Positions 1-11,786 of a stretch of 64,000 nt of DNA are shown here, in pieces. Both the position numbers and the translations under genes were made by a program. How positions within the stretch are numbered: the stretch's first letter is position 1; every line of letters begins with the position of its first letter. The notes under the pieces are model-generated. The model worked only from the letters and a program-made list of their open reading frames with translations. It searched no databases and was not told the origin of the DNA. Source of the stretch: Pycnopodia helianthoides (lineage: Eukaryota; Echinodermata; Asteroidea; Forcipulatida; Asteriidae); assembly GCA_032158295.1 (NCBI GenBank), contig CM063244.1, forward strand, positions 25,149,930 to 25,213,929, given 5' to 3'.

Positions 1-752
1 AAAGTTGTTGTAATTTTTGATTTATTTGTTTAGGATTCTTGTCCCATATTAGGCAGGCTGACGAGTCACAGTGGTTTGGTTCAATTTTGTTATTAATCCT
101 GGCCATTATAGAATGAGTTTGTCTTGTCATTTGATTCTAATAGTTGGTCTTGCCTCTCTGTTACTGTTCCATTACATCATTAGTAACGGAACATTAAACA
201 AATATTACTTTTATTGTATCGCTGCATGTTAGTTGAAATCTTGGCCGAATAAATCATAATAATGAGTATAATAATATTCATAATAGTAACCACCCCTACA
301 GCAGGATGAGAGTCAACATTGATTGGGGGGCCAGGGGGCCCAACAAGTTATGACCAGGGCCCAATTTCATAGAGCTGTTTAAGCACAACAAAATTATGCT
401 TACCAGAAAAAAAGGTTACCAGCTAAAATACCATTTTTGCATGTAGCATCTGTGACTGGTATCCTGCTTATTTTGGCTTTATAGCAACACCTTTTAAAGC
501 AATCTGTTCGTGCTAAAGCAGCTCTATGAAATTGGGCCCAGGATTGTAGATAGGACGAATTAAAAATATGCAGTAACTTAAAACAGCAGTATTGTTATCA
601 TTATAATGATATGAAATGGCACAGTCGAGCTGTTAAAATGGTGTTCGTTTGGCCAGTTGTAGATTTGAGTGTAATTGAAATTATTGATTTGACGGGAGTG
701 AGATCTGCCGGTTGAACTGAATTGTTGTCTTTTTTTTCTTACCGCGACTCAG
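1..752 (+). other. PRKAR2: Last intron of PRKAR2 (partial)
   Basis: No coding exon is visible. The stretch ends in a T-rich tract and CAG acceptor at 751-752. It contains a complete foldback element (357-541). The rest is AT-rich unique-looking sequence. Confidence 0.7.
357..541. mobile_element. Foldback MITE, GGGCCCAATTTCATAGAGCTG family, copy 1
   Basis: It starts GGGCCCAATTTCATAGAGCT and ends with the inverted form CTATGAAATTGGGCCC. The interior carries the family's landmarks (ACCAG...AAGGTTACCAGC, then GTGACTGGTATCCTGCT). About 185 bp, with no coding capacity. It lies in the PRKAR2 intron. Confidence 0.85.
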
Positions 753-868
753 TCCTAGATGTGAATGCATTCGAGAGGTTGCTAGGTCCCTGCATGGACA
801 TCATGAAGAGGAACATCGGACACTACGAGGAGGAAGTAGACAGGATGTTCGGCAAAGGAGGAAAATGA
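753..868 (+). CDS. PRKAR2: PRKAR2, last coding exon (type II PKA regulatory subunit)
   Basis: Only the C-terminus of the gene is in the window. The exon follows a pyrimidine tract and CAG acceptor ending at 752; one base of the first codon comes from the previous exon. It reads [20 protein letters not shown] and then [18 protein letters not shown] and stops at 866-868. This is the characteristic end of cyclic-nucleotide-binding domain B of RII subunits (family: [10 protein letters not shown](E/D)-IMKRNI..YEEQ), and it differs from the RI ending. RII subunits hold the PKA catalytic subunit inactive until cAMP binds and anchor the enzyme to AKAPs. Seen: the exon and its stop. Inferred: upstream exons lie to the left of position 1. 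Alternative identities are unlikely. Confidence 0.93.
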
Positions 869-908
869 TGAAACTGTTCCCTCCTCCTCCTCCCCCCCTA
901 GCCCGTCA

Positions 909-930
909 TAGCACACACACACACACACAC
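909..930. repeat. (AC)n microsatellite
   Basis: Uninterrupted CA/AC dinucleotide run in the PRKAR2 3' untranslated region. Confidence 0.9.
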
Positions 931-1058
931 CCTCAAACACCCCCCTCCCAAGCCCAACATTGACCAACTGCCTACACAGGGATAAATCACATGCTGTTGA
1001 GCTACTACTCTAAGCAATGGACAGGGAACCGAGATGGACTACTAGCTACCACATCTGG

Positions 1059-1244
1059 GCCCCCCCAAGTATATAGAGCTGCTTAAGCAGCAAATATTGC
1101 TAAGCAAAAATAAGCAGGATGCCAGTCACAAATGGCACATGTGGGAGGCTATTTTGGCTGGTAAACTTATTCTGGTAAGCATATTTTTTATTGTGCTGAG
1201 CTACTTTTTGTGTGTGCTGAAGCAGCTCTATGTAATTGGGCTCA
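1059..1244. mobile_element. Foldback MITE, GGGCCCAATTTCATAGAGCTG family, copy 2
   Basis: Diverged copy: terminal TAGAGCTGCTTAAGCAGC, interior GCAGGATGCCAGTCACAAAT, and end AGCAGCTCTATGTAATTGGG. It lies in the PRKAR2 3' region, so it may be transcribed in the 3' untranslated region. Confidence 0.8.
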
Positions 1245-2239
1245 GATTCTAGTTTGGGTTTACAGGCTTTATGAGTTGAACTTCAGGAGTATAAGGGGAG
1301 GTACAGCAGTTGGGTAGGATTTGCAAAATAGTAAAATTTAGCGCAGGTGTAATTTTCAGACGGAATTTTTTTTTATTGCATTGGTTTTGATGAACCCCAA
1401 AAAATGAAAAATTTCAGGAGTATTTTTGTTTTGTTTTTGGAAAAATTAACTGATTGAATTGATTGAAAATTTTGAGATATTGATGTACCTTCCCTTAGGA
1501 ATATTGATATCCAGGACCAATTCCTTTTGTGTATTTCGACAAAGAGAAAAAGCGGGAACAAGTTGACCTAAATTTCTGATAGCGCCTTAGCCACGTTAGT
1601 GCAATAAGACTGTATCGGCACATTGGTGTAGACAGTGGAATAGACTTGTGCAAGTCTTGTGCGCGTCTGAACATTGGGCCCTGTGAAAGTTCGTGACCTC
1701 ATTCAAACAATAGAGCAAATGTTTAAGAAAACCATGGGTTCGCAGAAATATCGACCTAGATGTCTCGGTAGTTAGACATTTTTGGGACCACTCTGGTCCC
1801 ACCGACATTGCTTTAACGTTTGAAGGAAACAAACTCGGGTGTTTCCACGGGTCCCAATGTTGCGAAGACCCACAAGACTTTCACTGTCGTATTGTAATGT
1901 GCACTAGACTTGGCACTGTCTGTTCGAACGCTACCACGTCTTGGGGTATTCAAGTCTGCCAATGTGGGATGTTCGACGAAAGCTTGTCTTTAGTCCGACA
2001 AAATCACGAGTGTCATTGTTGGACCTCCGGGCACTTTCTTGGCTAGCCGAATATTAAGTTTAAACTTCAGGGCCACATAAACGATTATAAATTCACTTTA
2101 TATTTAATTTTTACAGATTATTGACATTGTAACTTTTAATACGATGCTAATTCCAGTCAGCATTCTAGAGATGAAATTATAAAACTTTAAAGTTATCTGC
2201 CTCAGTAAGAACAGACACGACTGCCTGTAAGTTAACAAA

Positions 2240-2250
2240 AATAAAATAAA
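2240..2250 (+). promoter_or_regulatory. Candidate polyadenylation signals for PRKAR2
   Basis: Two overlapping AATAAA hexamers (2240-2245 and 2245-2250), followed within 30 bases by a T/G-rich stretch, as expected of a cleavage/polyadenylation site. They would give a 3' UTR of about 1.4 kb. A competing AATAAA lies near 6041. Confidence 0.4.
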
Positions 2251-2472
2251 GAGTTATTGTTGTTTATTTGCAGAGTGCTGCTTTAGATGTGCTTTGTTTT
2301 TGCTTCGAATTCAAAGTGTTTGTTCCATGACGATCTTTTGTTAGTTTTTGTCTTGAGTTCGTCTGAGGTTTAGTTTGATGCATTACAAAACACCTGTTTT
2401 TATGTTTTAATTTATTTACTGGTTGACAAGATGTGGATGTCTCAGGCTTACTTGATTAGTTGCAGGAAAAAT

Positions 2473-3692
2473 TAAACTAGTCCTTTCGATGTTTCCCCAA
2501 CAGTCTCATACCAAAAGTTGTTTGAAGGACTGGGTCTTCTCTACTTATTCTGTTGCGAAGGTATCGTTTGTATACCATGTTAAGTTATTATGACTCTGAA
2601 CTAATTCTCTGTAATTTCTTTTTTTTTTATTCACTAATTTTTGGCACACCTACTTTTGCTATATAATTGTTTTTGATTTTTCTTACATGATGTGAAGTTG
2701 GCAATATTTATATTAATTTGAGTCTTTTTATAAAAGAAACTAAGATATATTGGGGTTTTGTTCTTCTTTTTTCTCCATTTTTATAAAACTTTAATGTTTT
2801 TGATATATTTGCTGCTGGCCAGATGTGGTGACAAACTTGCTCAAAATCTCAGCAAAAATTTATATTTCCAAAAAAAAGGAGAACAAAAGGAGTTCATGTT
2901 TTCAAGCAAACAGGCAGTTATTTTTTTTTTAAATCAAAACTTGTAGTATTTTTCTCAGGTAGAAAAACAAAAAGTTTTTTCCTTGTGGGTAAAATAGTGA
3001 TAAGGACATTTTGTCAGAATGTAAAAAAAAGGTGGAAACAAGTCCACAAATAATTAGGCCGTGTCCAAATCGGTGGTTGGGTTACGGCTCTGTCTCTGGC
3101 TCTGGCTCTGGCTGGATTACTGAGTCATCTGCGTTGAAGTGCAGTGCTGTGGGCAAAATGGTTAGAGGGACATTGTGGTCGAAGTAAAAGGAGGTGAAAA
3201 CGATTTCTTCTTTTTCTTTATTCGGATAAAACCCGACAAGACCATGGCAACAGGAAACCCACATTCACAGCAAGAAGAGGATAGCAATGGAAATTAATAA
3301 ACAAAAGTAGAAAACAAGAAATAAAACTGTAATAAAAACCAGTAGTCATTGGGTGTTTAGGCTTCTAGAAAATATTTGGATTGGTTTGGGAACATTTAAA
3401 GTTGTGATTGGGTATTGATTATTCTGTGAATTTGGCACAATGGAAGCTATTTTTGAGGGAACCTGGGAATTGTTGCTAATTAAGACACCACCCCGAAGAG
3501 ATTTAATTTTTAAAAATCGAAATGTTTGCCTCAACATGTTAGAGGAGTTTACTGATATTTCTTGCATGTTTTTGTTTTTGCAGGAAAACAAAACTAGTCC
3601 TTGCAATGTTCCCCCTTCCCTTTCACCCTGAATAATATACAGTCTCATACCAAAAGTTGTTTAAGGACTAGGTCTTCTCTACTTCTCCTGTT
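2473..3692. repeat. Dispersed direct duplication in the PRKAR2 3' region
   Basis: The segment AAACTAGTCCTT..CAATGTT...CAGTCTCATACCAAAAGTTGTTT...GGTCTTCTCTACTT occurs at about 2473-2560 and again at about 3590-3692, same orientation, about 1.1 kb apart. The second copy has an insertion of roughly 20 bases. Function unknown. Confidence 0.7.
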
Positions 3693-3989
3693 TATTGTTT
3701 ATTATTGTTAATTTTTTTTAACAATTTCATATTTGTAACTTTGGGCCTTTTTTTTTTAAAGCGTTCTCTTGACGAGTTTAACAGTTGATGTTGATTGTAG
3801 TTGAGTATTTTGGGTGCTTTTACCTTTTAAAAAACAATTATATGTAGAGTTCATTACTTGAGGATTCGGACATAATCTTGGTATCTTGACAACTTCGGAC
3901 GTATGTTTTTATTCGCAGAATAGATTTCTGTCATTTTCCCCCCTCTCAATTGTTTCTCCGGACATTTGTTCATCTGGAATTTTACTCCG

Positions 3990-4170
3990 GCCTTGAGCTT
4001 CGCTCTTGAAGGGGGCACGGCAGTTTTTCCCCGGTAAGGGGCACCTCTATGAGGAAAATGTCATTACTTGTATTGGAACTTTGCAAAGGGCACCACAACA
4101 GAAGCACAGGGCACCACGGCAATCGCTGTGGGGTGCTGTGGGTTCATTAGGGGCCCGCTTACTGGTGCAA
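3990..4170. repeat. GGGGCACC-rich dispersed repeat, copy A
   Basis: The stretch with GGTAAGGGGCACCTCTATGA and later GGGCACCAC.GCAAT resembles 56370-56510 (GGTAAAGGGGCACCTCTGTG ... GGGGCACCAAGGCAATGACC). It is a non-coding interspersed repeat also related to the CCTTGCCCTCT repeats at 13014, 27300, 33900 and 35730. Confidence 0.6.
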
Positions 4171-4350
4171 CAGTATTTTACGCGTTCACAAAACGGATTG
4201 CTTACAAATGAGAAGAAATACATACAAACTAATTCTGTCTGTACTTACTAAAAGCGCTGCACTGCCGGAATACTTACTTAACATCAGAGACCTGTTAAGC
4301 AGAAAGAGTACAGCTTAGGAAGTTTGCTAAGTCAATATGAGTAAAACACC

Positions 4351-4535
4351 AGGGCCCAATTTCATAGAGCTGCTTAAGCATAAAAGTATTGCTTAACCAT
4401 CTTCTGCTTCAGCAGAAATGAGCAGGATACCAGTCACGAATTGCGCATGTGACATGGTAGTTTGGTTGGCAACCTCGTTCTTGTAAGCGTAAATTTGTTA
4501 TGCTTAGCTAGTCTTTGTGCTCAAGCAGCTCTATG
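4351..4535. mobile_element. Foldback MITE, GGGCCCAATTTCATAGAGCTG family, copy 3
   Basis: Starts CAGGGCCCAATTTCATAGAG, with interior GAGCAGGATACCAGTCACGA, and ends GCTCAAGCAGCTCTATGGAG with the last bases decayed. Confidence 0.85.
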
Positions 4536-6582
4536 GAGACGAGATGAGGGGAGGGGGTGGGGGGGAAATGACACGGGAACTATTCTAAAATATTCGCCCC
4601 AGAAAGTTACTCTGACTGAAGAAGTCGACTATGTCCTTTCTGAAATACACGGCGCTGGTTGAGCAGCGGTGAGACAAACATTCCATTTTACATTATACTG
4701 CATTTATTAGACTTTATATTAAACAAAACTATATAAACAAGTAAATATAACAAAAAACATTGTGGATAGTGCTAGTATTTGATGAGATTTGTTGGTAAAT
4801 CTAGGTGGTGATGAGCTTTCATTTTTATAGAGGATTTGTTTTAAAATTACGCTCAGTGATTCTGTTCGCGGTGACTCTCCGAGTTGGTGTATCTCAACGC
4901 TGTCGCTACTTCTTTATTTACGTGTTTTTGCGGAGATCTGAGATCAAATTCAGGATTTTGTCCCCCAGCAGGATTCCCTGTACACTCTCTCTGCTCTATC
5001 ATAGCAGGAAGTACACTGAGAAGACAAAAAACAAACCATTGGAACTTGTCTGAGTCTTTGCAATCAATTAGTGTAGGGAGTATTCATACCTTTGCATTCA
5101 TTGACCCTGTTGGTTTTTTAACCTAACAACAACTAGCCATTTACTGACCACCGCCGGCTAACCACACTGTACAGAATTTGGTGTTTCTGTGTTTAATCGT
5201 TATCGTTCGAAAATGTTTTTACTAAACAGACTTTAGAGTTAGCTTTGAATTTGAGACATTTTTTTTCCACACCGCTGTCTCTTTTTTTTTTAAACAGACG
5301 GTGTCTTTGTTGAATCTTCCACTGCCCACCAATGTGCGGCTATTAATTTTGGTTAATGATAAAGGCAGAAATTTGTTTTCATTATTATTATATATTTTTT
5401 TCCCGATAGAAATATTTTAACCACCTGGCTGTTTTATTTTGAATTGTACACAGGGTTTAGTTGAATGTGAAATGTGATCCAAATGGTCGAACTTTTTTGG
5501 GGGTCAAATCCCTGACCTTTCAGAAAAACACACATCAAGGATGTAAAATCTCTTGGATGCACCCCGTAGTTTTGACAAACACTGGTTTCCACCTCTTCAA
5601 CTGTTAATTTAGTGTATTTCTGTCTTTAGTCACAAGGGCACCAGTCTTTGAAGGTGCTAACCTCCTGTCAAGTCACTTTTACGCTTTGAAGAAAATGTTT
5701 TGACGCCAAATTGTAATTGATGATCGCTAATACATGGATACTCCACCGAATTCATTTTAAAAATTTACAAAAGAAATAATATATGCCCTTGACGCCATGA
5801 AAACACTAGCCTTATGTATATATTTGGTTTTATTTTGGAAGCCAGGTTGGTGAAAGTTTAATCAGTAGAGTGTTATTTTATTAATATGTACATTTTGGGC
5901 CACATCAGAGTGGAGTGGTACATAGCATTTATGATGTTAAAAGCATGTTCATTTTTGCGGTATACAATTTTGCCGATGTTTGTTTAGAAAATTGTATATT
6001 TAAATGTTATCTTAAATATTGTGGATAAAAAAAGAGATTGTGAATAAACCAGTTTATCAATTTAAACTCACAGTCCATAGTTGTATTATTTCTTAAATAT
6101 ATAAAAAATAATAATTAACATTTTTAAATGTTCAGCCTACAATTCAGCCTGCAAGACTTTTCTTAAAACAAAGTTTTTGTTGCTTCAAATATTGTTTTCA
6201 AAGGAAGTGATGTAGAAACTAAAGAACAACCAAAATTGTTCCAAACTTCAAGTTTTCTTAGGGCATTTTAGAGTCTGAAAATGTAACAATTACATAGGCT
6301 TGTGTACCCGAGCCCCAAAAGATACTTGGGCAAATTTAATTGTACCAAAATTTTAAGTAAACATTTTGTTGTAAGTGGTGATGTAGAGTTTTTGAAAATT
6401 CCCTCTGAAATATTGTTTAGAGGAGGTCTCTCCCCTTGGTCAGGGGAACCGAAGCCGTCTGCTTGCCGTATTTATGTGGTACGATATTTTAAATTGCAAA
6501 CAATGATTACAACGTGTGTAACTACTGCCTTCTGTGAGCAATTGTGTAGAACCTGCATTTTCGGTAATTATTCATACTACTT

Positions 6583-6590
6583 CATAAATA
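6583..6590 (+). promoter_or_regulatory. TATA-like box of the peptide gene
   Basis: CATAAATA about 200 bases upstream of the signal-peptide ATG. This position fits a transcription start near 6615 and a 5' untranslated region of about 170 bases. Weak evidence. Confidence 0.25.
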
Positions 6591-6783
6591 TGCAGCTCAA
6601 TGTGACGGGGTACTGACCAATCACTGGCCTCATCAATCATCACAACACCAGTTCTTCCGTGCATCTCATTACCGTTCCTCATTGAGATATGCATGCAACA
6701 TCATCACAGGACTACACTCCAAAGAGACCATACGCCATTTTTGTTTTTTTCTGACAACAAACGTAAAAATACACGGGGTAAGA

Positions 6784-6855
6784 ATGAAGCACATCTCGGC
6801 AGCACTGCTGCTCTCTGTACTGCTGTTTCACACGGTCTTCGCCGATGCAGAAAAG
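6784..6855 (+). CDS. Peptide precursor exon 1 (signal peptide)
   Basis: 24 codons from ATG to an AAAAG/GTTCGT donor. The hydrophobic core AALLLSVLLF is followed by a small-residue cleavage site (VFA/DAEK). An in-frame ATG also exists upstream at about 6682, but the signal peptide only makes sense from 6784. A TATA-like CATAAATA near 6583 could serve as promoter. Confidence 0.65.
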
Positions 6856-9800
6856 GTTCGTTTTGTGGTCTAAATTTCCTCCCCCATTTGCACATTTCCG
6901 TTGAATAGAGCCATATTCTAAAAAGCCTCGTTTTGTATTCGATGATGGGAATGTTTTCGTAGCTTCTCATAACATTATTCTTCTCACGAAATTAAGCCGA
7001 CATTGACGTGAAGACGTTCAAGTCTTGTCTGTAAATCAGTTTCATTTGAAAGTCAATGCTACATTTTCAAAGGATATCAGTGTTTGGCTAGTATTTTATT
7101 TGATAAATAGGATAGGGCCTAGTGACTAGTGTTTGATTAAACGTCGGTGCTTATTGTGTTGGGTTTGCTCATGTGACTGGAGAGTGAGTCGTACTTCGAA
7201 AAGCTTTCATTGATGGCAGAGTTTCCATTTTAAAATTTCTTTTGAGGAAAATAGTAATGACAAAAGTAGCATTTAAAAATAACAAGCATGTGAAGACAAG
7301 AGTTTGAAAGACATGTTTCATATTTTATCAAAATTCTGGTTCAGTGTTTTTTGTCCCCGTTTTTTAAATATTGTTTTTTAGAATGATTGATAAAATACTC
7401 ATTAATAGTGGGTATTGCCAGCACCTACTAAGTTTTGCTTAGTATTACAATCTTGTTGTGCACTTTTTGACATAGCCAGCATTATGTATTGTATTAAATT
7501 GCAAATAATTTTAGCTCAGTGGAATACCTTCTTGCTCAACATTCAAACTCCTGCTGGCAAAAATAATGTTATTTCATCCCAAAATGTTTTAACAATAAGA
7601 ATATCTATTAACAAAAGGATATCATTACCTTTTCTTTTTCTGACTTATGGCTTGGAGGAAGGTATGTCCTTCCTCCATACATATGGCTCCTGAGGATTAT
7701 AAAAAAAAGGGAATTTAAGTCAAAAATTCATATGGTCTAAGCCCCACAAAATAGTCACTTCAATTGTTCTGTGCCGGAACAATATACATTGCTTTTATTT
7801 GTGTTTGTATTCCAACAAAGACAAATCAATTAAACATGCAAGAGTCTGGAAGTCTAAAAGATACCTTTAAATAAAGAACTGCTGAAAATATTTTAAAAGC
7901 AACTAGAAAGGAATAGTCTGAGAGTTTGTGAAACCTGCTTTAATATTTTTAATTAAATTGGTTTTTAAAATATTGATCCAATGTTCCTTCATGCATGGAA
8001 CAATATATTAATATTTGTGCATATTTTATGTAATTCATGCTTTCATGCATATCTTTGAGATATTACGGAGGTCTTACATCATTGTTACCATAAAGCAAAC
8101 ACTCATGTTTTATAATCTGTTGCATAACAAATGATTACAAGGTTTTTGAATTATACACCACTAATTGCTTTTCTTCAAACATCAGTTGTTAAAAATTCAT
8201 AGACTTTATGTAAGTTTAAAAAAAACTTATAGGCCTAATCTTTTTTGAAAGAAAATTAATTAATAAGCGCGACAAACAACATTCTAGCTTTATGACCCAC
8301 CCCTCGATTAAAAACAACAAAAACAATCAAACACCCGCCAACAAAAAACCCCCAACAAAAACAAACCACACAAAAAAAACCAAAAAAACAAAACATGCAT
8401 GCAGGTTTGTGGATATGCTTATTAGTGCTTCTGCCCGAGTCAACTAATATGAAATACGTCAGTGATAATCAAATCAGTCATTCGTGCAGAACAATTAATG
8501 ACACCTGCTTTAATTAGTTCAACTCTATGCTTTGTGAATTGTGGGATGATTGGTTTGGATATCGGCAAAAAGTACAAGGTTGATACCCAATCCAAATGCA
8601 ATAATCAAATAGTTATATTTCATAATAGTGCATCCATTCCAATCATCTGAAAATTAAAGTAATATTGACAATTTTTTGTAATTAAACATTTTAGTATTTA
8701 ATGTGCAAATTTCACAACATTTAAAGCACATTCCCTTAAAGGTGCACTTATGTCATGATCAAAGTCAGCTTGTGGCTGGACATGGAAACATGAACTCATC
8801 AGCCAGTTACTACACGCGTGCGCGTTGACCGTCACATCACAAACAAAAGCTTTAAAGGGAAGGTATACGATTGGTAATCTCTCCAAAAGCAGCTTTCGAT
8901 AGTATAAAGCATTTTGAGAAATATTTCAATTAAAAATAATGTGGATATGGAAAAAGATGCCAGTTTTTATCCCCCCAAAATTTGAATCTGAGAATTGTTT
9001 CTGTCCGAAACATTTCTCAGATTGTGTATTCCTATTAGGGATTATTCGTCATGCGTGGACATAACCGCTCCAGATGGTAATTGGAGCGGTTATTGGCCAT
9101 ATCTCAAACGCTACCACCTTTTGAAATGAAATTTTCACAGGTTAGTTTTATTGTATATATCTACATTTATATAGGATTGAAACAATCGAACAGTCCCAAA
9201 AATCAAAGGTATGATTTGCCTTTAATTAATTCCCAAAGCGTTTTTACTAAAAACCATCCCTAACCCAACACATTCCAACAGCTGATACTACCTTGTGATG
9301 GGAAAGAAACAGTCTGCTTAGGGGGACGATACACAACCTAACAAACTTCAACAGGCCTTTTTTGTTGGATTTTGTTGGAGTGTGTACACTTGGCATGTGC
9401 AAAATTTGATCAGTGAAATCACACAGTACCCAACGTACAGTAACATAATCAAACAACTATCTTTACACTATGTGGAGGAAAGAGCAATGCCAGACATGTA
9501 TATTTCACACATCCACCATACCCACTCAATCAAATTCCAACACCATTACTCGGCAGCAACGATACACAATCCCACAGAATCAAACACCCAATCCTAACTT
9601 CACTGTACTTAACCTAAGAAAATTAAACACTTTGCCTTGTTTGAATTTGTAGGGTTAGGGATTGTTAGGGTTTTAAATGGCGCTGTTGTTATTATCGAGT
9701 GTGCAGTAACTGGGTGAGAGTTCAGAATTCAGTTTCTGGCCACTGACTCGCTGTGATCATGACGACAGTGCCCCTTTGAAATCAATGCTTTGCTTTTTAT

Positions 9801-11786
9801 TTGCAGCTTAATTGATTCGCTAAAGCCGTAGTTTTTGAAGTAAAACCTTACTTTGGTTTATTCATTTGACATTGTTAGCATTCACTTGACATCAGTAGGG
9901 ATTTGTTTTTAAAGTTTAACAAGTCTCCATTTAATCCATCTGAGCTATTTAATTATTCATTCATTATCTCATTCAGATTGGTTTTAAACCACTTTCTGTG
10001 AATTCATTCTTGTGAATTCATTTCGAATTAATAGAAACTTGTTTTGAGTTTAACTTGAATTTTATTAGTAAACAACTTCTGTGTACTTATTTTGTGCGAA
10101 TGTTTAATAATCGGACAGAAGTCTATCCTTCATCGCCGAAACAATGTTTGAATTCGAATTGATTAGGTATGTTTGGTTCCAAATGACATTTTGTAATTCT
10201 ACGACTTTAAACAAAAATGAGACTCTACTAGGTAGGATAATTTCACTGTGATTAACAAATTAATTGCTGAAACTCAAGGAACCATTCACCGATACTGTTT
10301 TTAGAAAAAGTATTTAAACAAATTTTTTTTAAAGTGGGCTTTGACATCTGGTTCATAAAAATAGCAATTGCATCAACCCTCTATATTTAACCGAACTTAT
10401 AGGAAAAAGAGGCTAGGTCCCTTTCTTATACAAGAGTTTGAGAGAAGCAACAATTATTAAAATTGCCACATATTAAGATTTGCACTGCCTCTTAAGAGTA
10501 TGAGATAATGGCAGAAGATCTATCGATACATTTTTCTGATATCAATTTTGCAGGATGAAACTAGGTTTACATGATTAGGAAGTTGTAATCATAACAGTTT
10601 CTGTATGAACCGAAAATGACCATAGAACACGTAATGTTGAATACACACACCCAGGAAATTCCTTTCTCCATGGTTAAAGCAAACAGTTGTTTTTATAAAC
10701 TTTTTGGGGGTTAACACACAAACTATTAGGTGGATGCTAAGTTCTCAAACGCGTGGGGCTCTGTTTCACACCAATACGTAGCCGAAGTAATAATCACTGC
10801 TTGTGCGACATTAAACCGGCAGCATCAGTCCTCCAACTACTATCAGTAACAAAATTGCCTCCATTGTTACGCCCCCTCACAGAACCCGTCTTCAAAGTAT
10901 CTAAACATCAACGGAAATTCTTCAAATCTTTTATTAATGAAGAGTCAAGCTTTGTTTTTAAAAGAAATCAGATCTTTCCGCTGCATAATTATTGACTTAT
11001 TCAGAGTTAAACTTGACAAACAGCGCTGGAGGGCAATAACAAATCTCATGAAATACTTTAAAGGCCCTGTACACTATTGGTAAGATCGAAAAACACAAAT
11101 GTTCACAGATTCACACATAACGTACATGATTTAAAGTAAGTAACGGTAGAAAGGGTTCCTTAAAATATTTCTGCCTAAAATGCTATCGTTTCTGAGAAAT
11201 GAGTAAAACAATAGTTTTTATCACGCGTGATAAAAACTAGATGTTTGAAAAAACAGAAAACACATTAGGTCTCTTTTCACTATTTTCTCGTGACCTTGAT
11301 GACCAATTGAGCTCAAACTTTCACAGGTTAGTTCGTTCATGCATATGTTGAATCACACAAAACATTGAACACTGTCTGCGACTATTTTGTCAGCTCTACC
11401 AATCCTGTATAATACCTTTAACAAAAGAAGACCGGAAACGTGCTTGGGCAACTCTAAACTCTTATGCATGAAGCTCTTCTACATACGCTAGGGGCTGGTA
11501 TTGTTTTCATGGATTTACCATCTTAAAAACAACGATCACATCTTCATTTTACTAGGACCAAACCTTAAACAAGGATCTGTTAGAGCGCACCCGACGGGCC
11601 GCTGCCCACCAGGGACTTATCAATCCCGCCGATCTGAGGATGCTGAAGATCCGGCGATCCGATCCGTATCGCCGCGCTCCCCGCATGAAGAGGTACCGAA
11701 GGATGGCCGAAGACCCGGAGATGTTTAAGAGAGGACCAAAGAGCGACAGGTTCATCACGAGAGTGAAGAAAGTTGTCAAGTCTTAA
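6784..11786 (+). CDS. Candidate secreted peptide precursor (two exons, 100 aa)
   Basis: Gene span; coding exons are 6784-6855 and 11556-11786 with a 4.7-kb phase-0 intron. The product begins MKHISAALLLSVLLFHTVFA, a textbook signal peptide, followed by about 80 residues with no cysteine. The mature part is very basic and full of dibasic pairs: TRR/AAA, IRR/SDPY, YRR/APRM, MKR/Y, YRR/MAEDPEMF, FKR/GPKSDRF and VKK/V. That layout is what neuropeptide or peptide-hormone precursors look like, with MAEDPEMF and SDPY among possible products. I recognise no known family; no C-terminal amidation glycine precedes a dibasic site. A small secreted basic or antimicrobial protein is the main alternative. 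Seen: both exons, splice sites, signal peptide. Inferred: joining of the two exons and processing. Confidence 0.6.
8852..9225. mobile_element. TTAA MITE, family A, copy 1
   Basis: Bounded by TTAA at both ends. Left end TTAAAGGGAAGGTATACGAT; right end in reverse reads TTAAAGGCAAATCATACCTT. The interior shares GATAGTATAAAGCATTTTGA and ATGCGTGGACATAACCGCTC with copies at 39544 and 55227. The TTAA target and AAAGG terminal repeat suggest a piggyBac-like transposase in trans. Confidence 0.85.
11058..11421. mobile_element. TTAA MITE, family B, copy 1
   Basis: TTAA at both ends, 364 bp. Left end TTAAAGGCCCTGTACACTAT; right end in reverse TTAAAGGTATTATACAGGAT. It contains the palindrome TTTTTATCACGCGTGATAAA in its centre. 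It ends about 130 bases before exon 2 of the peptide gene. Confidence 0.85.
11556..11786 (+). CDS. Peptide precursor exon 2 (basic region, stop)
   Basis: Starts after TTACTAG at 11555 in phase 0 and stops at TAA 11784-11786. Reads DQTLNKDLLERTRRAAAHQG, continuing LINPADLRMLKIRRSDPYRR and APRMKRYRRMAEDPEMFKRG, and ends GPKSDRFITRVKKVVKS. GC content and codon use rise sharply against the AT-rich flanks, which supports real coding sequence. Confidence 0.65.
   Translation, partial: DQTLNKDLLERTRRAAAHQGLINPADLRMLKIRRSDPYRRAPRMKRYRRMAEDPEMFKRGPKSDRFITRVKKVVKS

Larger units (their letters stand above)
869..6060 (+). other. PRKAR2 3' untranslated region and downstream spacer
   Basis: There are no convincing coding exons after the stop at 868. 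An (AC)n run lies at about 909-930, a foldback element at 1059-1244, overlapping AATAAA signals at 2240-2250, a duplicated segment at about 2473-2560 and 3590-3690, another foldback copy at 4351-4535, and a second AATAAA-rich stretch near 6041. The mRNA could end near 2270, or as far as about 6060; the sequence does not decide. Confidence 0.5.
6856..11555 (+). other. Intron of the peptide precursor gene
   Basis: AT-rich 4.7 kb. It holds two TTAA-flanked MITEs (8852-9225 and 11058-11421). No other coding exon stands out, although a small middle exon cannot be excluded. Confidence 0.5.

Noticed and set aside
6302..6616. 104-residue open frame upstream of the peptide gene
   Set aside because: No homology, no signal peptide and AT-rich codon use; lies in the likely promoter region.
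10753..10995. 80-residue open frame in the peptide gene intron as an extra exon
   Set aside because: No acceptor or donor at fitting places and the two known exons already join in phase 0.
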